From: Lactiplantibacillus songbeiensis
GTDB lineage: Bacteria > Bacillota > Bacilli > Lactobacillales > Lactobacillaceae
Reading direction: 5' to 3'
Assembly (NCBI RefSeq): GCF_005405125.1
Contig: NZ_BJDL01000001.1
Location: forward strand, 83,745 to 147,744
Length of the DNA stretch: 64,000 nucleotides
In this document: positions 54,307-62,217 of the stretch, one piece after another
Position numbering within the stretch: position 1 is the stretch's first letter
Layout: each line of letters begins with the position of its first letter
Program-made: the position numbers and the translations under genes
The notes under the pieces: model-generated
Told to the model about the DNA's origin: nothing
The model's input: the letters and a program-made list of their open reading frames with translations, nothing else
Database searches by the model: none

Positions 54307-54885
54307 TTATTGTAAACTTAGTGAACTCTTCCCAACTGCCATAATGTCCCGTTTAGCAACTGCTGATTTATCAACGCCTGCAATTGCATTGTACCGATTA
54401 TTCGCCATCATGACGCTATGTGAATTAGTGCTATGTTGCAACCCAATCACATGGCCTAGCTCATGTTCGGCAACGTGGACCCGGTCAGCTTTGGAATACT
54501 TATAAGTGGCAAGGTTCTTACGGAGTAATTTAACCGTTGCACTAGTGAAATAGCCGACCGAATTAGCTTTAGTAAACGTAATCCCGGCTAGCATATTATA
54601 CTTGCCAGTCGTCGCAGCACTGGTTGTCAAGACAACGTCATGATCCTTGGAAGTCCCAGCAATAAATTTGAAATCACCGGTCTTATTCCATGCCTTGATG
54701 GCTTTTTTGTAAATACTGCGGTAATAATTGGATTGCGTTTTAAAAACGTAAGTCACTTCTGGTTGCCGCCAGCGGTGACTGCTAAATGGGGTGGCTGCTG
54801 ATGATGCTTCAACGATACTCCCTAAGTTTAATGATAATATCACGGTAAGCACCATTAAAACCAACCGCATTCTCTTTCTCTTCAT
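54307..54885 (-). CDS. Secreted matrixin-like zinc metalloprotease (M10)
   Basis: 192 residues. A basic, hydrophobic signal peptide (1-28, VILSLNLGSIVEA) is followed by a catalytic domain with HELGHVIGLQH at 141-151 (HExxHxxGxxH) and the Met-turn SHSVMM. No pro-domain or cell-wall anchor, so release to the medium is expected. Substrate unknown. Preceded by GAAGG and standing alone. Confidence 0.9.
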   Translation of the reverse strand: MKRKRMRLVLMVLTVILSLNLGSIVEASSAATPFSSHRWRQPEVTYVFKTQSNYYRSIYKKAIKAWNKTGDFKFIAGTSKDHDVVLTTSAATTGKYNMLAGITFTKANSVGYFTSATVKLLRKNLATYKYSKADRVHVAEHELGHVIGLQHSTNSHSVMMANNRYNAIAGVDKSAVAKRDIMAVGKSSLSLQ

Positions 54886-55110
54886 CGTATGGTACCTTCT
54901 TTCGCTTCACTGAAGGTAGCTATCAATGTACCTATATTTTAGGACAAGCTACCTGTATTTTTTTATTCAGTGTCTGGAATTCCCCAAAAATCACACATCT
55001 TCTGAATTGTTTTTGTTAGTTAATTGCTGGTTCCAATTTCCAAAGCAAGTCGCGTTCAACTTAGTGGTATGATGGAAACATCTTTGGATGAATTGGAAGT
55101 GTAACCTAAT

Positions 55111-55779
55111 ATGTCTATCAGCAAATTTATAGTACAACAGGCAATTTCACTTATCAAACCCGGAATGACTGTAGGATTTGGTGGTGGTTCCACAGTTGGT
55201 TTGTTAGTTAAAGAATCCGCCAACCTAGTTAACCAAATACAAGTTTTAACCCCTTCACCAACTACTCGACAGTTAGCAACTGTCCTTGGTTATACCGTGA
55301 TTGATTCCCAATATTGCGATCGCATCGATATTGCTTTCGATGGTTGTGACCAGCTAGATCACCGTCACTCCGCACTTAAGAGCGGTGGTGGCATTCATAC
55401 TAACGAAAAAATTATTGCAACGCTCGCCGATGAATATTGGTTGTTGGCACCGAAAAACCGCTTAGTAACGCAGTTTAGCACCGATATACCATTAGTCTTA
55501 GAAGTATTACCAAAAGCTTTGGCACTAGTGATGCATCGAGTTGCCGCTTTAGGTGGACAGCCAACCGTTAGAACCGCAAGCAATCGCGATGGTTTGACCC
55601 TGACTGACAACGGCAATCTCTTGATTGATTGTCATTTTCCAAGCTACGATCAGCTTCCTACGCTTAACCAACAGTTATCAGCATTAGCTGGTGTCGTTGA
55701 GACCTCTTATTTCGATCATTTAGTCACCAATGCCATTCTTGGTGATCCCGACACCAATGCAATAAATTACTTATATTAA
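55111..55779 (+). CDS. rpiA: Ribose 5-phosphate isomerase A (diverged paralogue)
   Basis: 222 residues. VGFGGGSTVG (phosphate loop, usually GLGTGST), IAFDGCDQL (usually DGADE; both catalytic Asp kept), LKSGGGIHTNEKI (Lys and Glu kept) and GGQPTVR identify RpiA. The substitutions suggest a second copy or a relaxed substrate. It interconverts ribose-5-P and ribulose-5-P; the nucleoside hydrolase elsewhere in the window would feed ribose. Confidence 0.88.
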   Translation: MSISKFIVQQAISLIKPGMTVGFGGGSTVGLLVKESANLVNQIQVLTPSPTTRQLATVLGYTVIDSQYCDRIDIAFDGCDQLDHRHSALKSGGGIHTNEKIIATLADEYWLLAPKNRLVTQFSTDIPLVLEVLPKALALVMHRVAALGGQPTVRTASNRDGLTLTDNGNLLIDCHFPSYDQLPTLNQQLSALAGVVETSYFDHLVTNAILGDPDTNAINYLY

Positions 55780-55806
55780 ATTTTGTTTACAACAGTAAAT
55801 CCGACT

Positions 55807-55865
55807 AAAAAAGCCATTTTTATCCGACTAATTGTGTAAAATTAGTTCGCATAAAATGGCTTTTC
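55807..55865 (+). terminator. Terminator of rpiA
   Basis: AAAAAGCCATTTT/AAAATGGCTTTT outer arms plus ACTAATT/AATTAGT inner arms. Confidence 0.85.
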
Positions 55866-56541
55866 ATATTATCAATACTTATTATGCTGTCGGCTAACTT
55901 GGGTTATCAGTTGACAACCTAATTTGATTAAAACACTGATGTAGTCGCATTTCAAGCTTTTTAAGTCATTTTTGTAAACTACATTGACAAAACTTTTATT
56001 ATAAAGATTAATAATACTTATTCTGAGTGCTATCGTTTATATGTTAATTTAACCTCACCAAAGTAGTATTATAAATGCTTATAATTCTACCGGTATTTTT
56101 ATATCTAAGCTGTGCTTATCAGGCGTATTTTAACGTTCATTCAAGCAAATGAACTGGACGTTTACCCAGTTTGACTGTTAACCACAGCTTAGCGTGCGAC
56201 TATCAATAATTAAGTTGCGATTTTTCAGCTAATCGACTACCCGTTAGTCGTACGAAAAGCCCATTAAATCAGGAATCGGTTACATAATCCGCTTTAGTTT
56301 TATTTAATTCGTTAACTTATCATTTTGACAGTGATTTCATTCAGACTAAACTGCTAGTTTAAGGCTAAACTACTTGTCACAGGGCTTTATGCAGTTAACA
56401 TCGAATTTCCCATTATAAGATTAGTTTATATTGAGGAAAATCGTCACTTGTTCAAAACTTATATACCAATAATTTAAAATCAGGTGATTTTCGGTATCGG
56501 TTCACGACCTTGCCTATTGTATTTTCGCCTATATAGCCTAG
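55866..56541. other. AT-rich gene-free stretch
   Basis: About 675 bases with no ORF above chance, no tRNA or T-box signature, and only short imperfect hairpins. I see nothing I can name. Confidence 0.5.
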
Positions 56542-56870
56542 TACGCTTGGTGCTAGTTGAAACTGCCGCCTACCAGTTGGTTCCTACAATACCGGACGCC
56601 ATGGACCAGTCTTCAAAACTGACCTTGGCCTAAGTCCAACAACACGGCTGAGTATTTTAAGAACCAACCTCTTGGCTAAATTTGTGATCGATAATAGATC
56701 ATCATTAATTTCCGTTAACTAACGCCGGGCGGGCCAGCATTAGCTCAGTTATCTTGGTCGGTGATTTTCCGACTTAGATAGCCCCCAGCTTGGAAGACCG
56801 CTCCTTGGATTCAAAACGTGGCCACCCCACTTCCGGCACAGCCAGAGTGGCAATTTAAGCTATCTAGTAG
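56542..56870. mobile_element. Composite B-A element, decayed copy
   Basis: Starts with the exact 18-bp TACGCTTGGTGCTAGTTG. It holds a shortened B unit (to about 56680), the common spacer, and an A unit (56716-56855) that has lost several segments. The right terminal repeat is worn (TAAGCTATCTAGTAG). Confidence 0.75.
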
Positions 56871-56887
56871 TAGTCACTATTCTAAGT

Positions 56888-56943
56888 AAAAAAGCTCGGC
56901 CAACATCATTTCAGCTTTGAAATGATGTTGGCCGAGCTTTTTA
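56888..56943 (-). terminator. Terminator of amtB
   Basis: Perfect ~25-bp stem AAAAAGCTCGGCCAACATCA and its complement with a 4-base loop. Works in both directions. Confidence 0.92.
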
Positions 56944-56951
56944 TAATTCGA

Positions 56952-58268
56952 CTACCGAAACCGTTGATGACCATCTATCAATCGTGATAGTTGGCCTTTA
57001 AATTCATCACTATGCCGTTCAAATTCAGTCAGCTGTGAACTCATCGAAACCGTGTAATCCGCAACCTCACCATGTTCACCTTGGTCCAGTCCTAGCTTTT
57101 CTTCATCAACATCAACCCGCATCTTAACCACTCGTTTTAAAGCAACGATAATCAGCATGCAAAGGCCAGTTGTAAACGCAATCGTGAACACAGTCGCCAA
57201 AACTTGTAGCCCAAACAATTTAACGCTCCCACCATACAAAAGCCCATTCAGGCTGATAGTTGGGTTAGCTGTCTTCGTGGCAAAGACACCAGTTAAAATG
57301 CTACCAACGATGCCAGAAACGCCATGACAACCGAATGCATCCAAGGCATCATCAATCCCCAATCGCGGCTTCAATAAGGTGATAAAGCCGTAACTCGTTA
57401 AAGTGGCAATCAGGCCAATCCAGAAAGCTCCCGCAGCAGTGACGTAGCCGCAAGCTGGTGTAATCCCAACAAGGCCACATAACGTCCCGGTACAAACCCC
57501 AACTAAGGTCGGCTTACCTTTAGTGACCATGTCCATGACCATCCACGTCATCATCGAAGTCGCGGTTGCAACCGTCGTCGTTAGAAACGCTTGAATCGCA
57601 ATATCATTCATGGCGAGCGCCGAACCTGCATTGAAACCATACCAACCAATCCATAGAATCGCGGTTCCAAGTAAGACCCACAAGATATTATAATGCTGCG
57701 TCTCACCCTTACCATAGTTATAACGGGGTCCCAAGAAGGCCGATAAAACCAATGCCGTAATCCCAGCATTAATATGCACGACCGTCCCGCCCGCAAAATC
57801 CAGCACCCCTAAATGTGCCAGCAAGCCATTATCCCAGACCATATGCACCATGGGATAATAAATCAAGATTGACCAGCAAGCAATGAATGCCAATAAAAAC
57901 TTGAATCGAATCCGGCCGACGACTGCGCCCACAAATAACGCTGGCGTAATAATGGCAAACATCATCTGAAAAATCATATATAAACCGTTCGGAATCTTCG
58001 TCGGCGTCAAAGCGGTCAAATCAACCCCATGCAACCAGACAGCTTTAAGATCACCAACAACCCCTGCAAAGTTACCGGAAAACGATAATGAATAACCAAC
58101 CAAGAGCCAAAGCAAAATCGCTAAGCCACAAATCATAAATACTGACAGCATCGTATTAACAACGTTGCGTTTGGACACCAAACCGCCATAAAAGAAAGCT
58201 AATCCTGGCGTCATGAACAGTACCAATATACTTGATAGAACTAAAAACGTTGAATTTGCAGCGTTCAT
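56952..58268 (-). CDS. amtB: Ammonium transporter, Amt/MEP family
   Basis: About 438 residues, 11 helices. GLAFFYGGLV, FAGGTVVHINAG (first pore His), DALDAFGCHGVSGIVGSILTG (second pore His) and the cytosolic tail after helix 11. Start at ATG 58268 because GGAG lies 8 bases upstream; the ORF extends to 58292. No glnK neighbour, unusual since amtB often pairs with a PII gene. Confidence 0.95.
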   Translation of the reverse strand: MNAANSTFLVLSSILVLFMTPGLAFFYGGLVSKRNVVNTMLSVFMICGLAILLWLLVGYSLSFSGNFAGVVGDLKAVWLHGVDLTALTPTKIPNGLYMIFQMMFAIITPALFVGAVVGRIRFKFLLAFIACWSILIYYPMVHMVWDNGLLAHLGVLDFAGGTVVHINAGITALVLSAFLGPRYNYGKGETQHYNILWVLLGTAILWIGWYGFNAGSALAMNDIAIQAFLTTTVATATSMMTWMVMDMVTKGKPTLVGVCTGTLCGLVGITPACGYVTAAGAFWIGLIATLTSYGFITLLKPRLGIDDALDAFGCHGVSGIVGSILTGVFATKTANPTISLNGLLYGGSVKLFGLQVLATVFTIAFTTGLCMLIIVALKRVVKMRVDVDEEKLGLDQGEHGEVADYTVSMSSQLTEFERHSDEFKGQLSRLIDGHQRFR

Positions 58269-58292
58269 ATTGCCAACTCCAATCTGTACCAT

Positions 58293-58709
58293 TTGATGTT
58301 AGAAATTATAACATTAGTAATAAGAAAATCACAGTATTTTTTAATAAATATTTTTATTTTTACAGTTTTGACGCCTATGATCAGTTAATTAAGTAGCTTT
58401 TAACAGCTAATACGTTAGGTTTTCTAACACTAATATTTTTTTGATGACTGCTGAATTGGCCTATAACTACACTCACGACATCCCAGCATTTGGGACCAGG
58501 TAACTCTCATCAAGGTTAATTATCTTAAGTTCCAACTCTTAGCTGATGGGTTCAGGTTAGCATCAGACTTAATATAATGAAGAGATACGCAATAAATCGT
58601 TTCCAATATTGACTTCTATTTTGACACATTGTAAGCTTACTAGCGTTCTATTAGAAAATGATTAGACAGATACTTAACTTCTTAATAATTAAAATGGAGG
58701 TACATAGTT
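58293..58709. other. Divergent intergenic region amtB-hicD
   Basis: About 415 AT-rich bases that should hold both promoters. I could not pick out a convincing -35/-10 pair, operator, or repeat copy. Confidence 0.4.
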
Positions 58710-59672
58710 ATGCGAAAATATGCGATTATTGGGGTTGGCCATGTTGGGGCAACCATTGCTTATACGTTAGTTTGTAAAGGGATTGCGGATGAATTAATCT
58801 TAATTGATACGAACGCTGGTAAGGCCCGCGCTGAACAATTGGATTTACAAGATGCACAAGCCCGCTTGGATAGTCGAACCATTATTAAAATCAACGATTA
58901 CAGTGAATTAGCCGATACTGACATTCTTTTCATTACTAGTGGCAACATTCACGCCTTAGATCATGCTTCCGGTAATCGTTGGGCAGAATTTGAATACACC
59001 AAGACCATTGTTCAAGAGATTGCTCCGAAAGTTAAGGCCTCTGGGTTTAACGGTGTCGCGATTGATACCATGAATCCTTGCGATGCGATTACCCATTATT
59101 TCCAACGCGCAACCGGCCTCTCACGGGCACAAGTCTTTGGGACTGGAACTTTCTTGGATACCGCTCGGATGCAAAAAGTCGTCGCCGAAGTCTTCGATTG
59201 TGATCCGAAAAACGTCAGTGGTTATGTCTATGGCGAACATGGCGAATCCCAATTCAGCGCTTGGTCGACGGTTCAGGTCAACGGTATTCCCATCACTGAC
59301 TTAGTCACGTCACATCACCTCGACTTGGATGCCTTGGAAGCCGAAGCTCGGCACGGTGGCTGGGCGGTTCACTCCGGTAAAGGATATACCAGCTTTGCTA
59401 TTGCCACTTGTGCTGTCAAATTAAGTGAAGCTGTCTTCGCTAATGCCCGACTGGCTTGTCCAGTATCTGCTTACAGTGACCGCTTCGGGACCTATGTTGG
59501 TCAACCCGCCATTATTGGTCGTGATGGTGTTGAAAGCGTCACGACATTAGCTTTGACCGCTGATGAAGAAGCCAAATTCCAAAATTCAGCCAATACAATT
59601 ATTGAAAAGTTCCACGCCTTTGATGATGTCTTAGATTCCAAGACCGCATCGGCGCAACGAAAACCAGCTTAA
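58710..59672 (+). CDS. hicD: L-2-hydroxyisocaproate dehydrogenase
   Basis: 320 residues of the L-LDH/HicDH family. NAD site IIGVGHVGATIAYTL, LDLQDAQARL, GTGTFLDTARMQ, catalytic GEHGESQFSAW (His). The sequence follows Weissella L-HicDH more closely than LDH (for example VSGYVYGEHGESQFSAWSTV). It reduces branched 2-keto acids such as 2-ketoisocaproate with NADH, an end-step of branched-chain amino acid breakdown. GGAGG site. Confidence 0.93.
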   Translation: MRKYAIIGVGHVGATIAYTLVCKGIADELILIDTNAGKARAEQLDLQDAQARLDSRTIIKINDYSELADTDILFITSGNIHALDHASGNRWAEFEYTKTIVQEIAPKVKASGFNGVAIDTMNPCDAITHYFQRATGLSRAQVFGTGTFLDTARMQKVVAEVFDCDPKNVSGYVYGEHGESQFSAWSTVQVNGIPITDLVTSHHLDLDALEAEARHGGWAVHSGKGYTSFAIATCAVKLSEAVFANARLACPVSAYSDRFGTYVGQPAIIGRDGVESVTTLALTADEEAKFQNSANTIIEKFHAFDDVLDSKTASAQRKPA

Positions 59673-59681
59673 AGATAGCTT

Positions 59682-59730
59682 AAAGCCCAGGCTCGCATCA
59701 CTAGTTGATACGAGCCTGGGCTTTAGTTAT
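59682..59730 (+). terminator. Terminator of hicD
   Basis: AAAGCCCAGGCTCG/CGAGCCTGGGCTTT perfect arms. Confidence 0.92.
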
Positions 59731-59760
59731 TTAAACCTTACTTTTCAAAGGCCATTACCA

Positions 59761-59989
59761 TACACTTAGTACTAGTTGAAATTGCTGCCTGCCGGTTGGT
59801 TCCTAAAACGCTGGAACGCCATGGGTCATAATTGGCTCAGTGGTATCGTTTATCTTGGTCGGTGATTTTCCGACTTAGATGCCCCCCGACTTGTGAAGGA
59901 CCGTACTTGGCTTCCAAACGTGATCACCACGTTTCAGCCGATTTGGGCCCAACCAGAGTGGCGATTTAAGCCAACTAGCACCAAGCGTA
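59761..59989. mobile_element. Shortened hybrid B/A element
   Basis: 229 bp. The left 18 bases match the terminal repeat at 15 of 18 positions, and the right end matches exactly. The left half is B-like (GCCGGTTGG, GGAACGCCATGG) and the right half A-like (GGTATCGTTTATCTTGG, CCACGTTTCAGCC). It looks like an internal deletion joining a B unit to an A unit. Confidence 0.75.
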
Positions 59990-60056
59990 TTATCGCCTAT
60001 TTAGTCCCGACAAGGTTATAATAAGGCCAATAAATTGGCTAATCGGGGGACTTACT

Positions 60057-60521
60057 TTGAAAAAATTCACAGTGTTGACTGGCATCTTAACCATTGCGCT
60101 CTTACTGACAGTGGGATCACTATCCGCACAAGCCGCAACTAAATGGCACATTGGCGCACCTAAAGTTGTGCGAGGCACTTGGCGAACTGCCTATACGCAT
60201 AACCATCACTATAATCCGTTTTCATATTACTTTCGTGATACCTTCACCGTCAACATGACTGACACGGCCGGGGGAACCACCATGTATAATCGCCATCATC
60301 ACCACGTTAGCAACGGATCTGGCTGGGGTGCTAATGCCCAATTGCACTATCGGCAGTTGACTAACCATACTTACCAGCTTCGTTCCTACGTTGATGTTAA
60401 GCATCACAAATTACCGCTCACCTATCGCATTACCTTGAGCCATCATAATCAGCAACTCAACCTCACCCGATTAAACGGGAGGCCAGCGAAACTAGGCCGC
60501 TTTTATAAAGTTGCCAACTAA
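60057..60521 (+). CDS. Small secreted protein, unknown
   Basis: 154 residues. Signal peptide 1-27 (TGILTIALLLTVGSLSAQA, cleavage after AQA), then a His/Tyr/Asn-rich basic body with HNHHYNPF, RHHHHV and KHHKL clusters that could bind metal or wall polymers. TTG start after GGGGGA. No family recognised. Confidence 0.65.
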   Translation: MKKFTVLTGILTIALLLTVGSLSAQAATKWHIGAPKVVRGTWRTAYTHNHHYNPFSYYFRDTFTVNMTDTAGGTTMYNRHHHHVSNGSGWGANAQLHYRQLTNHTYQLRSYVDVKHHKLPLTYRITLSHHNQQLNLTRLNGRPAKLGRFYKVAN

Positions 60522-60522
60522 A

Positions 60523-60551
60523 GAATCTGCCGTTAAGTCGGCGGATTTTTT
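60523..60551 (+). terminator. Terminator
   Basis: AATCTGCCG/CGGCGGATT stem with a six-T run, right after the small secreted protein gene. Confidence 0.85.
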
Positions 60552-60563
60552 AGTTAGTGTTCA

Positions 60564-62117
60564 TCAGCCACGATCCGTTTCAATAACTTGTTGGTGCCAC
60601 AATTGCCAGACATTTTCGGCTGCAAAATCACTCGCCCGTTGATAGGCGCCCGTACTGAGCCGTTGCCGTAAATTGGCATCAGTCATCACTAGCACAATCT
60701 TAGCCGTCATCGCCGCTTGATCACCATACGGCACCACATAGCCGTTTTGGGCCTGCTTGATAATATAAGCGGGACCGTAATAAGTGTCGTATGAGATGAC
60801 CGGTACCCCGTGAGCATTAGCTTCCAATAAGGCTAATGCAAAGCCTTCCAAACGACTTGATAGCAGCATCAATTGCGCCTGTTGATAAACCTTTTCAAGC
60901 TGTGGCGTGTAGCCTTTAAAGGTCACAACTGCTTGTAATCCAGCTTGTTCGACGAGCTGGTGTAACCGTTGCGTTTCCTGATTACCATTGATGACATCAT
61001 CGTAGCCATAAATATCTAACGTCAACCACGGTAATTGCACTTGCGCGGCTTTAAACGCTAAGATGGCCTCACTTAAGTTTTTTTCGTAGAACAGCCGTGC
61101 CACAATCACAATCTTCCCTTTAACCCGCGGTGCTGCATCAATTGGTACTGGCTTAGTGTGTAGCTGAGCCGCCGCGACCGTGCCAACTGGAATATTGACA
61201 ATCGGGACCTGCGTTCGTAAACGTTGCCGTAATGCTTGGGCTTGCTGCGGGGTGGCCGCAATAATCAAGTCAGTGCGACTCAATTGATCCGTATTGCGCA
61301 AGGAATCATAGACCAACTGCGAGCGCAACGGATCACGATAAGCGTCAAAGTGGATACTATGCAGATATTCAACTTTACGAGCGGGCGTTTGCATCAAGGT
61401 CATTGGTAGATTAACGACGGCAGTCCGATCAGATATAAAGGTATTGCCACCACCATCGCGCTGATTTAGGTCATCATAGAATTGGGCAATCATTTGATGC
61501 TGAGTCACATACGAGCTTAATTGACCGGCCTTCGTTCTTAGTCGATAATTAGTAGCCACAATCCCCGTTTCTCGTTGTTGATAGGTAATCTCTAAATAAA
61601 CTTGCCCCGTTAACGTATAAAATTGTTCCAATGCTAAATGAGTCTTAGTCGAGTCATTAGCAGTGGTCCAATACTTCGTATACGCATGAAACCCGCGTTC
61701 ATCGTAGATATCCGTGCGCACTTTTTGATTAGTCGCATCAAAATAAGTCACGGTACTAATCACTGCTTGCCGATTGGTTGCGTACCGAACCGTTGCAACG
61801 CACCGCTGACCGTCAAAAAAGCTGACCGTCAGCGATTGCTTTTCCAGACGATAGCTCTGCTGCGCAATTGGTAAATCCGTTAAAGATAGCGGCTTAGCAG
61901 TGTAGGACTCGGTACCAGCATAAAAATCATAGAGATTAACAAAGTTACGTTCCGCCAACCGCCAAACAGCATTATCGCGACGTGTTGTGGCCGAATAATC
62001 AATCGTCACTAACTGAGCTGGCACCCCAAATTGATTAAACAATTGGATCCGTTTCAACTCCGCATGTTCCACTCCCGATGCGAGTTGGCCGAGATGATCG
62101 TTTAAGAAATAATACAT
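60564..62117 (-). CDS. Family-4 glycosyltransferase (GtfA/TagE-like), likely for surface protein glycosylation
   Basis: About 517 residues. An N-terminal beta-rich accessory domain (1-300) as in GtfA/GtfB-type and poly(glycerol-P) glucosyltransferases is followed by a GT-B catalytic half: KIVIVARLFYEKNLSEAILAFK, GYTPQLEKVYQQAQLMLLSSRLEGFALALLEANAHGVPVISYD (E-x7-E type donor site). The start at 62117 follows GAGGGT. It lies directly after the Ser-rich LPXTG gene, which suggests that protein as acceptor (inference). Teichoic acid glucosylation is the alternative. Confidence 0.85.
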   Translation of the reverse strand: MYYFLNDHLGQLASGVEHAELKRIQLFNQFGVPAQLVTIDYSATTRRDNAVWRLAERNFVNLYDFYAGTESYTAKPLSLTDLPIAQQSYRLEKQSLTVSFFDGQRCVATVRYATNRQAVISTVTYFDATNQKVRTDIYDERGFHAYTKYWTTANDSTKTHLALEQFYTLTGQVYLEITYQQRETGIVATNYRLRTKAGQLSSYVTQHQMIAQFYDDLNQRDGGGNTFISDRTAVVNLPMTLMQTPARKVEYLHSIHFDAYRDPLRSQLVYDSLRNTDQLSRTDLIIAATPQQAQALRQRLRTQVPIVNIPVGTVAAAQLHTKPVPIDAAPRVKGKIVIVARLFYEKNLSEAILAFKAAQVQLPWLTLDIYGYDDVINGNQETQRLHQLVEQAGLQAVVTFKGYTPQLEKVYQQAQLMLLSSRLEGFALALLEANAHGVPVISYDTYYGPAYIIKQAQNGYVVPYGDQAAMTAKIVLVMTDANLRQRLSTGAYQRASDFAAENVWQLWHQQVIETDRG

Positions 62118-62146
62118 CGTTACCCTCACTTTCACTGTGACCATCT

Positions 62147-62177
62147 AAAAACAGGCAATTCATCACTGAATTGCCTG
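62147..62177 (-). terminator. Terminator of the LPXTG gene
   Basis: CAGGCAATTCA/TGAATTGCCTG with a 4-base loop and five U residues leftwards, between the surface protein and the glycosyltransferase. Confidence 0.88.
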
Positions 62178-62217
62178 CCCGTTTAAGTCACCTCTTTTGA
62201 ATAAAAACTAGCTTAAA

